The notes under the pieces: model-generated | What the model was told of the DNA's origin: nothing | What the model saw: the letters and a program-made list of their open reading frames with translations, nothing else | Database searches by the model: none | Assembly: GCA_947579605.1 (NCBI GenBank) | Contig: OX388318.1 | Location: 5,270,001-5,334,000 of the forward strand | DNA: 64,000 bases | Direction of reading: 5' to 3' | From: Athripsodes cinereus | Taxonomy: Eukaryota > Arthropoda > Insecta > Trichoptera > Leptoceridae | Translations under genes and position numbers: made by a program | In this document: piece by piece, positions 12,078-22,900 of the stretch | How positions within the stretch are numbered: position 1 is the first letter of the stretch | Layout: every line of letters begins with the position of its first letter

Positions 12078-12560
12078 TGCCAACATTACAAAAATGGCAA
12101 ATTCTCGAATATAAGACATCTCGACTTGTAGAGTTATGGAACTGGATAGAAGATATATTATGTGATTCATACCAGATTGGTATTGTGCACCACCATTTAA
12201 GCCATGTTCGACACATTGCTGTTGCTAACGATGGGTCGAAGTGCACCATTCACTCTACATAGCACCGGCGAGATTTCTTCTTTCGATGTCCTTGTTGTAT
12301 CTTCCATCCCTCGCAAACATACTTCCCAAATACACATATTCACTTGCTCTAAATATTCATCGTCAACCTTTATTTCACAAGTCGCTCTTTCGCTCTCTCT
12401 TTCAAACACCAGCACTTTCGTCTTCGCAACATTCATTTTTAACCCATTTGTACTTGTACATACACCAACATTATAAAATGGCGAATTCTCGAATATAAGA
12501 CATCTCGACTTGTAGAGCTATGGAAATGGACAGTAGATATATTATGTGATTATGTGATTC
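12078..12560. repeat. direct repeat of about 95 bp flanking a LINE fragment
   Basis: A block containing ATTCTCGAATATAAGACATC and TCGACTTGTAGAG occurs at about 12078-12175 and again at about 12464-12560 with only a few differences. The roughly 290 bp between the copies is a minus-strand LINE fragment. The repeat is far longer than a normal retrotransposon target duplication, so a local duplication or recombination event is more likely. Confidence 0.6.
12190..12460 (-). pseudogene. LINE reverse transcriptase fragment
   Basis: The minus strand (frame at 12197-12436) begins MNVAKTKVLVFERE and continues with EYLEQV, then disrupted sequence and VNGALRPI. This matches the region just after the YADD motif in the LINE family whose C-terminal parts occur at 30189-30530, 33545-34020 and 56385-56780. 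It lacks catalytic motifs and is a relic. Confidence 0.6.
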
Positions 12561-13734
12561 AAGTTTACTTTTGACTTTTGTTTTCATTTACCACAACTGT
12601 ATCTATTGTAAATTTCGTGTTGTGGCGATCAGATGAGTTAATAAAATGTTACAACCCGTAAATCGTATAAATAATACACAAGAGACTGGATATAAGATAG
12701 ACTACGATTATTTTTAATGAATCAACATTTATCTAAACAAACGCTCTATTAAAATATATATCGGAGAACGAACGATTAATGAATTATGATATTTCTACAA
12801 TATGAATGGAATTCAACACAGTGTGTTGAATTCCAGTAATGCTGTTCTCGGTCGAAGAAAACCTGTTTGGAGAAAATTTCAAGACATATTTCAAAATTTT
12901 TAATTAGTAGTTGATATTATGTTTTTCAATGGAGGATAATCGTTCCAACTAGCACAACTAACGACATAACGTGTCTCATTAAATTTAATAATTTAGGGTG
13001 TGATAGAAATTCTGAGTTAATATCAATGGTAACTTTCGGAAAGGCAGCTTTTCAGTAGACATAGTTCAGTAATAATTGCATGAAATTAGATGTTACACCA
13101 CACCACACAATCTGTGTTATTTCGAGAGTTAACACTAATAATAATTACACTTCCACTCTCCTATGAATAGACTTCATAGACTGGGAAATCTGGTCGAGGA
13201 TAACACGGATATTTTTTATTGACAGCTTCCTCAATTTTCAAACGTGGAGTTATTATTTTCTCAATTTTCAAACGTGAAGTTATTATTTATTCAAGTGTAT
13301 GAATTGACATTGGGCAGTTGTGGTTTGTTATTTTTCTATGAATTTTTTTTTAAATTTTCAAATACAGAATCCTGTGATGTTTTAAATTTTCATTTGGTTT
13401 ATTGTTTTTACCATTATGAATTGACACTGTATTGCTAATTCAACATTGTTAATTTTGACATTTCGACATATCAACCACTTAAAATTATTTTATATCTCGT
13501 TTTTCTTGACTTTTATATAGGTACTGATTGACATTCCTCAGGTGCTCTACTAACATTAAATATTTTTAAGTTTATACCTACTTTTAATTTTTAACTTTAT
13601 TGTCAAAAATATTTCATACTGACTATTTAATTGTAATTATCAAATTGACATATAAAACCTACAAAATTTCACATCATTTAAACCATGCATATTTTTTATT
13701 CATTTATAGTTCTTGTTTTATTTTCTACTAGCTT
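12561..13734. other. non-coding stretch with small repeats
   Basis: A 27-bp near-perfect palindrome (GGAATTCAACACA, G, then its mirror) is at 12808-12834. A tandem pair of 30-bp units (CTCAATTTTCAAACGTGRAG core) is at about 13229-13288. Nothing else is recognised. Confidence 0.55.
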
Positions 13735-14205
13735 TAATTACCCGGCATCGCTCGGGGTTATATACAGACATGAAAAAAGAAACAGTGCATATGCATGAGA
13801 TAAAACATCATACACTCAATGTAAAAAAATAGAAAGGTACCTAGATAGAAAAAAGTGCTAAATACCTCTTTGCAATGAAAAATCTTGATGTTAGATACTC
13901 CACATGCCCATATTTGATTCCTACATCGAAAAAAGTACTGAAAACCTCTTCCCGATGAAAAATTGTTAAGTTAGACATCCCATATTTAGGTAAAAAATAG
14001 GAAGGTACCTATATGGGAAAAAGTGTTGAAAATCGCATCTCGTTGTAAAAACTGGAAGTTTGGCACACGACACGTCCACGTTTAACTAAAAATATGACGG
14101 TACTTATGTCAAAAATGTTTAACCCCCCCCCCCCTCCCCCATGTTAAAACATGAAGTTTTACAAACCAAATCCCCATATTATGGTAAAAAGGTACCGAAA
14201 CCCTA
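13735..14205. repeat. degenerate minisatellite, units of about 80-95 bp
   Basis: From about 13845 four diverged units each start with a GAAAAAAGTGCTGAAAACC-like segment, continue with a GATGAAAAATTGTTAAGTTA-like segment and end near a GGTACCTA motif. The array is headed by CTAGCTTTAATTACCCGGC and ATCGCTCGGGGTTA, a GC-rich motif that resembles a widespread insect repeat head. A C13-type homopolymer lies at about 14124. Confidence 0.5.
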
Positions 14206-17200
14206 ATCAGGTACATACCGAAATTTTATTTTCACTTGCTTAAAAGTGTGGATGCTTATCGTAGAATTTTATGCTGTTAAATCATTGTTTCAACTATCTC
14301 AAAGAATTCTACAAATAACGCGGTGATTACTTTGAAAGAAAGATGACATAACCGCCATCTTTGTTTTCGTAGAATCGATTCACGTAATACTTTTAGCTAA
14401 ATACGGTAGATGGCATTATCAGATTATATGTTACAATAAAATAAATAAAAAATATGCATATTTTATCAACTTCAAAAATGTATAATATTTTGTTTTAAAA
14501 TGTATTAAAAATGTAGTAGATGTATTAATAAACTAAAAAAAATTACTTAAAAGGGAATTTTGAACTGAAATACAACAAAAGTAAAATCCTAATGTAATTT
14601 TTCGAGCTATGATTGTTGTTTTCACGCAAAGTATTTCCTAATATATGTTAAAATAGATTTAACAAAGGGTTCAATATTTTTTTCTTTACCTGGAAGCATA
14701 TTTTTACAATTATACAAATTTATTATTTTATTATATTAATATTTATCACGAAATAAACGCTAAAGTGGCACGAAACGAAGATCAAGCTAAAACCGTAGAC
14801 AAAACATGCGATTTCAGTGTAGCCAACATTTAAGACTGGTGGGTAGCTATCCACTGGATTAACAAATTTTATTTATCTATTATGTAAAAACTTTAAACTT
14901 TGTACTCTTAAGTCCATACTTACAATAATGTCAAAACCTAATATTTTTCATCGAAAGTGAACACGTCTGTTCACACTTGTTCATCCTATGCTTTCACTGC
15001 CATGTCAACACTCTCAGTCATGTTGTATGTAGTTTGACGTATTTTCGTACAAAAATAATTATTTAATTAATCAAATTAATTAATCAAAATCAAGAATGAA
15101 AAATAACATTTAAAATAAATTAATGTAGCTCTCGACTGCATAATAATTTTTTACGTGATTCTGATATTCAATATAAATTCATAGAGAATAAAACAAATAA
15201 GAAGATAAAACTTGTTTATGGTCATTTCAGTGAATGGACCTTTCATCAAAATTATGATGAGTGGTAATTTCTTTGATGAAACGCCCGTTCACACCTATTC
15301 ACCTTGGAGGATCATCCGGAGTGATCAGTGAACAAATGTGAACGACCCTTTAGAAACAATCGGTCCATAATATTGAATTTCTACTTGGAAATTTAAGAAT
15401 ATTCCCCATCTGTTCATGTTTGTGCGACATTTATCAAACTCGTAATAAAGATCAACAGTTCTTGATTTTGCAGAATCCACACAACTATTATAATGATCCT
15501 GAAAGTAGCGGGTATTATAAAAACCGTTATCGGTATTAAAATATCGCACCGACGTCATTATTCTGGCAACATCTATCTAAATTACAATTTGACATTGACA
15601 TAATAACATGACAGATAATTTATTGATACTGTATATTATGAAGACGCATTCGAAATTTGAAATTAAAATGTGAAAAATTTAACTGAAAATCCGTGTAACA
15701 CAAAAATATTCAACGATAATAATAATGCCTATGTTGTGGTCATTGATTTTGTTTGGAAACTAATAATGTACAGAAATGCCATGATGAAAATATTATGTAT
15801 GTATGTATCCTAAAAATGGACTATTATAGTATGTATTTTTATAATAATTCACTTTCTTTTTAGATATTTTCATATGTTTTCAGAGACATATGTTTGAGAA
15901 ATTAAAAAATTCTTAATTAAGCAAATTAAAGAATACATTATGGAAAGATTATAGAAAGTCTAAAACATATAATGTCAAGAACCTACCTAGGTACCTTCAT
16001 ATTGTCCTATGAGTAAGTACAGAAGTATGATGATAAAATCTCAGATAATTGAAAAGGATTCATTTCACGGCTTTATATATTAATGAGTTTCCCATGTTTT
16101 GGTATTACAGATGAACTAATTTTGGTATAAAAATACACCCAGAATATTCAGCAATAAAATAAGAACACACACAAAGAGCATTGTTATAGATTTGTATTTT
16201 TTTTTTTGTATCTTATGTTTATCAGACTTCGACAAAAGAACACTGAAAGCAATATACAGCTTCACTAAAAATGAAAAAATATATGTTACAAATGTTTATG
16301 TGTCGATTGCCGGTGTTATTATTATTATGATTTTAGAAGAGATTTAAAATATCATGCTTCTTAATACTTTTAACTTTCTTGTCATAAATTCTTCAAAATT
16401 AACAATTACTTTTAAATTTTATTATTCTTGTTAATTAAGATATTTAACAAACTGCATGACATCTATTATCGTAGAGACTATAAAGAACATACATATCACA
16501 ATCAAACAAACAATTTGCACCAACTAAAATATATATTTGTGTGCATTCTGTGTTTGTCATGTCGGCCATTATGAAATTAGCCCAAGATGTCAAAAATATG
16601 CAATTTTAACTCGCATAATTCAGGAGTTTTTATCATAACCAAACACAATAATTTATAACCAAAATAATCCCCAAATGTTTAGTTTCAGTACTGATGTATT
16701 TCTCGTTACATCCATTGTGAAATTAATTCAATACACTGAAAAATGTTCGACCATGAATATTGCTACTTACAAAAACTTTCATAGTTTTTCATACATTTGG
16801 TTGCCAATTTTGTGACATAAATTGTAATATCTTTATCAATATATAAGGTATTTAAAATGTTTTTGGCCTTAAACGTGCCCAGGAGATGAGACCTCGTATA
16901 GAGTGTATTATTTTACTTCTGTCTTTCTTTATTTCAGAGTCCATTGAGGACATACGTACATACATACATACGAACGCATTAGAATATTTATGTGTGGATT
17001 TATTATATTGTGTGTGTGTCCACATTTTGTAATAGGTATTGTTTGTGCACATTATAAAAATTATGTATAATATTTACATGTGAAAGGCCCAGACCGTGTT
17101 ATGATTATAATTATAATATGTAGTTGGGAATATTGATTGCTATGAGTGTAGATCTAAAATTACTCGCGACAACGATTAGATATATCTTCCGAGATATTCT

Positions 17201-17363
17201 TGGCTGAAAACACGTGATGACATTTCAGAAAGAGCAGTGTGTTTGTTTATAAATAAATTAATAAAGGCCAATGTCAACGACGCAACCAAGTGGGTTAACG
17301 ATCTGTGTTATGTCACCGCCATGCTACTATACGTAATATCATCACATTACATCACATTGCATT
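14206..17363. other. non-coding stretch with a possible diverged inverted-repeat element
   Basis: TGTTCACACTTGTTCA (about 14969) and TGAACAAATGTGAACG (about 15328) form an imperfect inverted pair about 370 bp apart, with further GTTCACAC motifs between; no target duplication is clear. A 77-codon minus-strand frame (15325-15558) is discussed in the findings. The remainder is AT-rich with nothing recognised. Confidence 0.4.
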
Positions 17364-18229
17364 GTAAGGTGACCAACACAAATACATCGAAAAGGAGCTA
17401 AATTTGTTAAGGGAATTTGAAATATTTAGCAATCTCCTCGGTTTTCTTAAGGAATGTTGTCAATAGAGTTTGTCATTTTCTTGGGTCGCGAGAATTCTCG
17501 AGGTACATTTCCCGGGAATTATACAGAAATAGGTACCGAACCTAACACAGCCGGTAAGTATGTATATATTTTTTTTGATAGGGGGGGGGTGTGGTGTTGC
17601 CGGACCTGTTCTATGAGATCGCCTTAACTAGCTCTACTAAGGAGTCAGTATGTCACCACCTTGAGAAGTAAATTAAAGTAATGACTATTCTCTGTGTCGG
17701 TGTTAATTTCATAATGAAATAAAAAAAGTTTTTCGACTATTTTGATTTTTATTCAATCAATCTTAAGTCAATCTTGATTGATAATGTCCTTATAACACTA
17801 CAGACGTTTTTCTCAATAAAAAACATTTGTTTTTAAATTTCATTATAGAACTCTACTACCTACATAAACACCGACACAGTACAACAACAGTTCAAGGTCC
17901 GTTGTCAAAACACATTTTTGACTACGGGTCCAGTACAGTTCATTTCTCGCTTTTCCTCGAGCATTTTTTTTTTCGGGAACGAGACCAGCCGATTTCCGGG
18001 AAATGTAAACGAGAAATCCTGGGAAACAAGCAATTGTCAATGAAAAGGAGGACGGTCCTTTTTTGTTAAAGAATATTTTGTGCCACTCCCGAATTTAGTA
18101 CGTCGCCAAATTTTCGAAAGGGTATAGGAATTGGAAATATATTTCGAGTTAAATTATTTTTAAAACATCAAAAAGAAGGACAAAAGGAGAGTGCTTATGA
18201 AGGGAGGAGGACGGTTGGTCACCTTATAG
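17364..18229. mobile_element. inverted-repeat DNA transposon relic with nested element
   Basis: TAAGGTGACCAAC at the left end is matched by GTTGGTCACCTTA at the right end. Deeper inside, long imperfect inverted segments share a GTACATTTCCCGGGAA / TTTCCGGGAAATGTA core. The interior has no transposase frame and is interrupted by the 188-bp element at 17692-17879. Ends of the T(A)AGGTGACCA type suggest hAT affinity, but I find no 8-bp duplication. Confidence 0.5.
17692..17879. mobile_element. fold-back MITE, 188 bp
   Basis: CTGTGTCGGTGTT at the left and AACACCGACACAG at the right are exact inverted termini, and ATTTCATAATGAAAT near the left is echoed by AAATTTCATTATAGAA near the right. The same terminal motif heads the insertion at 10648. 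Non-coding; it sits inside the larger element 17364-18229. Confidence 0.65.
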
Positions 18230-18462
18230 CACTGAAAACTTCGTCTTGGACGCATGGAAATACTAGTTTCACACGTAACCGAGATGTGTCTGCCCACCTA
18301 TATTCACTATACACAGGTGTTATGTTGTATCCATAACTAGTGATAAATAGTGGGTACTGGCTGCCTATCATTGAGGTAGGTCTATCATAATATGAAGCAA
18401 TTTTAATTACCTCCTTGTTAAATTACTACATTGTTTAGAATGGTAATAGCATAGGCGGGTTT

Positions 18463-18560
18463 TATTTATTTATTTATCACTTGTATACGGCGTGAGCCTT
18501 TTACATGTTAAACATATAACAAAGTAGAAAAAAACAATTTGACAGACAACAACAATAAAA
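18463..18560 (-). mobile_element. LINE 3' tail fragment
   Basis: TTTATTTATTTATTTATCAC followed by CGGCGTGAGCCTTTTACATG and TTAAAC resembles the tails at 49093 (ACGGCTTTCGCCTTTTACAA) and 51634 (CGGCCAAAGCCTTTTATATG). The (TTTA)n start is the reversed 3' end of a minus-oriented LINE. No coding region is attached. Confidence 0.55.
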
Positions 18561-19305
18561 ACTGATAAAAAATGAATTGGTACAAATTTATAAAAATAAA
18601 CATTAAGATATAACAAAAATGGTAGTAATTTGAACAAAACAGCAATAGTAATAGAATAAAACAATTAAATTAAATTATACAGACTGGACAAAATTTGATG
18701 AATGCAAACATTAAAAGACAGAATGTAATATACAAATTAAAACAAATATCCAATTAAAATAGTTCAAGATGATAATTGTCAAATTCGTTAGATTAGATAT
18801 CAAAAAAATAGAATCATTAAAAAACAACATATAAATTAAACATATGATAATAATATTGTAATTTACATTTTTACCAGTATTTAGATTAATAATATAGTGC
18901 GTTTCTTAATTAACTGAATTCTACGTACTATACAATGCACACGATATACCAGCATTATTATAAAAAAAATTACCCACCGATACGATAAGTGTATAACAAC
19001 GTACCTAATACACCTTGAGACGTTTCGCCATGATTTATAGAAGGTATGTTAAGGTGGTCCGTATCTAAAAAAGTGCGAGTGAATTAAAAGGCCGTGTCCA
19101 TTGAATTACAAATATGTACAATAAATTTAAATATTATTTCAATGATATTCTGAAATTAATAAAATGATAAAATGAATGCCAATTCATTTGAAGGTCGTTT
19201 GTGTAATCTATAATTTGAGATTTACGGGGGAGATAATAATTCACTATGTGTCAAATTATTCACAGAATTTAAATACCATTTGCGCTCAATAATAACCCAT
19301 TGTAT
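18561..19305. other. non-coding stretch upstream of the P450
   Basis: AT-rich, with no recognised gene or repeat. It belongs to the 5' flank of the cytochrome P450 gene. Confidence 0.5.
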
Positions 19306-19415
19306 ATTTTATTTATTTATTTATTTTATTCTTCTTGCACATCATCATTCATATAACATACACATACAATATACACAAGAAAAAATGTGATGATGTGCAG
19401 TGGCGAGATTATATA
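19306..19415 (-). mobile_element. LINE 3' tail fragment, stem-loop family
   Basis: (TTTA)n, then CTTCTTGCACATCATCATTC, a spacer, and TGTGATGATGTGCAGTGGCG. GCACATCATCA and TGATGATGTGC are complementary and can form an 11-bp stem. Copies with the same layout lie at 21398-21540 and 40728-40865. It sits about 520 bp upstream of the P450 start codon. Confidence 0.65.
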
Positions 19416-19854
19416 ATATTGTATATAATAGATTTTTGATAATTTCTAGCCATGAAAAGTTGAATAGATTGTTACATCAATAGGTCGTTGCAACATAAAT
19501 AAATTCTTGTGTATATACATAATTTTGATTACCTATCTATTATCTAAATATATGAACACACTTTATAGAACACGGCGGTTGACAATGTCTATAACACTTA
19601 TTTAGCGAAAAATGTAAATTCACTAACGAGATATTCTATTATATTCTTATGAAGACCATCCACTCGTTTACGAGTGATTTAGGCCAATATGGAACAACAA
19701 TAATATAATTATAGGAGTGTTGCAAAACATACAAGATCATATTTCCTTATGAAGACACTCTTCGACATTTTAGAATGCAAAGCTTTGAAACTTATTAAAT
19801 TTTACGAAAATATTTTATTTGAAATATATATTGATGATATATAGAGGCAAGATT

Positions 19855-19890
19855 TATATAAATATCTAAAGTGGAAATGTGAACAGTCAG
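19855..19890 (+). promoter_or_regulatory. possible core promoter of the P450 gene
   Basis: TATATAAA at 19855-19862 lies about 26-33 bp before a TCAG initiator-like motif (19887-19890), which is spacing typical of an arthropod TATA promoter. The start codon follows about 45 bp later. In AT-rich DNA a TATA match is weak evidence. Confidence 0.3.
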
Positions 19891-19934
19891 AAATTTACAT
19901 TTTACTTAGTGATATATGTGATTAATATATAAAA

Positions 19935-22900
19935 ATGTCCGGAAACGCTAGAATCCTCCGTTTAATACGAAAATCTTCCTTTTCATCGGCTGTTTCGTTA
20001 GAAGTGAGAGATAATGTTGTATCTAGCAAGGATGATGGGGTCCACCACGAAGGCATCAAGGCATACGAAGATATGCCAGGACCATGGCAACTTCCTTTCA
20101 TCGGAAACTCATGGAGATTCGCGCCACTTATTGGTAAGCCAATGAGCTACAATCATAAGATGAACGCAGATGCAGTGAAGCAATTAATGAATTTAATTAT
20201 ATACTGATTGAATTAAATGTTAACAAAACAACGATTTAATTTTTTTAATCATGAATGAAAATACTATTTTATGTTTCAGCACAAGTCATAGTGAAAAATA
20301 AAACAGTGTTATACTTTATAATTGTAATCATATCACATTAATATTTTGCTGTACTATACTGTAATGTTTCCAGGACATTACAAGATCGATTCTCTGGACA
20401 AGGTTATGCTCGAACTGCGATCAAAATATGGAAAGATGGTCCGTGTCGGTGGACTTCTCGGACATCCGGACTTAGTGTTCGCTTTTTCTCCTGAAGGTAT
20501 AGAGACGGCTTTTAGAAAGGAGGAAGTGCTCCCACACAGACCATCTATGCCATCTTTAAAACATTTCAAAGGAAATATAAGGAAAGAGTTTTTTGGAAAC
20601 TCCGCAGGTGTAATTGGTGTGTAAGTAAAATTGATTTGTTTTGAATCGATGACCATGAACAATGGATATATACATATTATAATAATTAACATATATTTGA
20701 TTGGCTATGGTCTTATAATAGATAGCAATATTATGCATACATCGAAAACATTGCACTAGAAATATTATTGAAAATAAGAGGATCTCAAGCGTAGAATAGA
20801 AATAGAATGAAAAACCTATAGGTACCTGTGTAAAATTATTCAATCTACACAGTGAATGAATACCACGTTTGCTACTAGATCAGAGAAGTATGACAAAGAA
20901 CAACACTAAACTCATGCCGAGATTCATTCGTAGTTATCAAGTATGCTATGGCCACCTCCATGATACAAATTATATTTTCCTACGGCACATTAGCAGTAAA
21001 TGTGAAAAATTCCATTTTGTCAAAATAGCTGATGTATTTTGCAGACATGGAAAGCAGTGGGATGAATTCAGAGCCAAAGTCCAACAAGTCATGTTACAGC
21101 CGAGTACAGCAAGGAGTTTTGTAGGGCCACTCAATGACATCGCTCAAGATTTCATAGAAAGGTAAGATATCAGTATAATGTATAATGTTTGACACTTAAT
21201 GTTTTAAGATGATATGTATGAGCAAAATTAACCATAAAAAATATTTTACAGGATTGACGAATCGTTAGATGAGAGAAAGGAAGTGCCGGAATATTTCCTC
21301 TATGAAATATATAAATGGGCTTTAGAATGTAAGTATCAAATGTACCTAATTATTCAATTGACTAAAGCAAGAATACACCAAATTCAGGCACAACGAATTA
21401 TTTACTTATTTATTTTATTCTTCTTGCACATCATCATACACATAACAAAATAACAAAGCAATTTGCATAAAAAATAATGTGATGATATGCAGTGGCGAGA
21501 TTATTACTTTTTAGTGATTTCTTCCATCTAACCACTATTAGTCAGTGATTATATAATAGGTATAATTAGTCAGATATCAATAATTCTATTAGAGTTGACA
21601 AAATACAACACTAATTAGGAAGTTATTACACTACATAATATTGTAACGACGATTTTGCACATCACATTTTTTATGACAAAAGGTAAACGAAGAAAATAAA
21701 ATGATCATAAAAATAGAATGAAATAATTGGAAGAGAGAAGAGGTGGTAAGGCTGGCTGCTGTTCGTGATAATAGTATTATAAAATGTTTATTGTAACTCG
21801 GGAGTTTTTACTTTCATCGTCTACGTTAACGTTAAGTAATACAAATAATATGTACAAAAGTTATACGTTGGGCAGCCTACAGTTATTTCAACTACCCACA
21901 TGGCACATATACAATCTATCCAGCCTGCGTTTACATGTAGGTATTCAGTAACGGAACGATCTATCTACTATCGACTTCTCATGATACCCATACTCAACTC
22001 TCAACCATAACCTTTTCCCACGTCATAAACGTCCGAAAGTGTGAAAGAAAATAAAAGAAAACTTAACATCACTGTCTTAATATACTTAGGTTTTTCTCAT
22101 AAAGTTTCGAGTCAAACACTGAATGTTTATTTTCTACTTCTAATAAATCTATCATCAGTGCCTACGACATAAACTTTTCATTTTTTTATAAATACAACAA
22201 AATCTATCCAGTGATAATCATTTGCTTTAAACGGAAAATCTCAACGATGTTAAGGGTCCAGAACAGATTTGCATGAATGACGCCAATTAATCAATTGAAT
22301 TGCTAATTTGTTAACAAGCTATTTTATTATTCAGTTTACCAATAAACAATGCAGTGGTGCAATTTGCCGGTTATGAAATGATTGTATTAATACTCAATGC
22401 CGTAAAATATGTTTTATTCATATACCTAATTCTGATATTGTAAAATGTATTGAGCGTGAGAGAAATAATAAATTTGCAATTTATTACAGCAATAGGCAGA
22501 GTAGCCCTGGATACTCGCCTGGGCTGTTTAGAACGTGACCTACCCGCGGACTCGGAAGCCCAAAAGATCATATCGGCCATCAACACGTTCTTCTGGAACG
22601 TGGCGGAAGTGGAATTAAGATTTCCAGTATGGAGATTTTATGAGACTGCAGCGTATAAAAAATACATCGGAGCGTTGGATGAGTTTAGAGAGTAAGAAAT
22701 CTTTTGTCTGTTTTGAATGTAATCAACTGATATAAGCTATATATTTGAAAGCACTGGACTCTATTGTACACGAATCCATTTATATATATACCTATTACGT
22801 GTATATATTTCAATGTGCAATTTATCCCCTGGGTTATATTATATCCAGGAAGTAACTGAAGTCAACGTTTAACCTTCTTGAATTCATCAGTTTTTCAGCT

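Noticed and set aside
1..19900. Search for alpha-o exons 5-8 (DVGGQRSERKKW and neighbours) on the minus strand
   Set aside because: No segment with the expected codons or GC content was seen; I did not find any, but short diverged exons cannot be excluded by eye.
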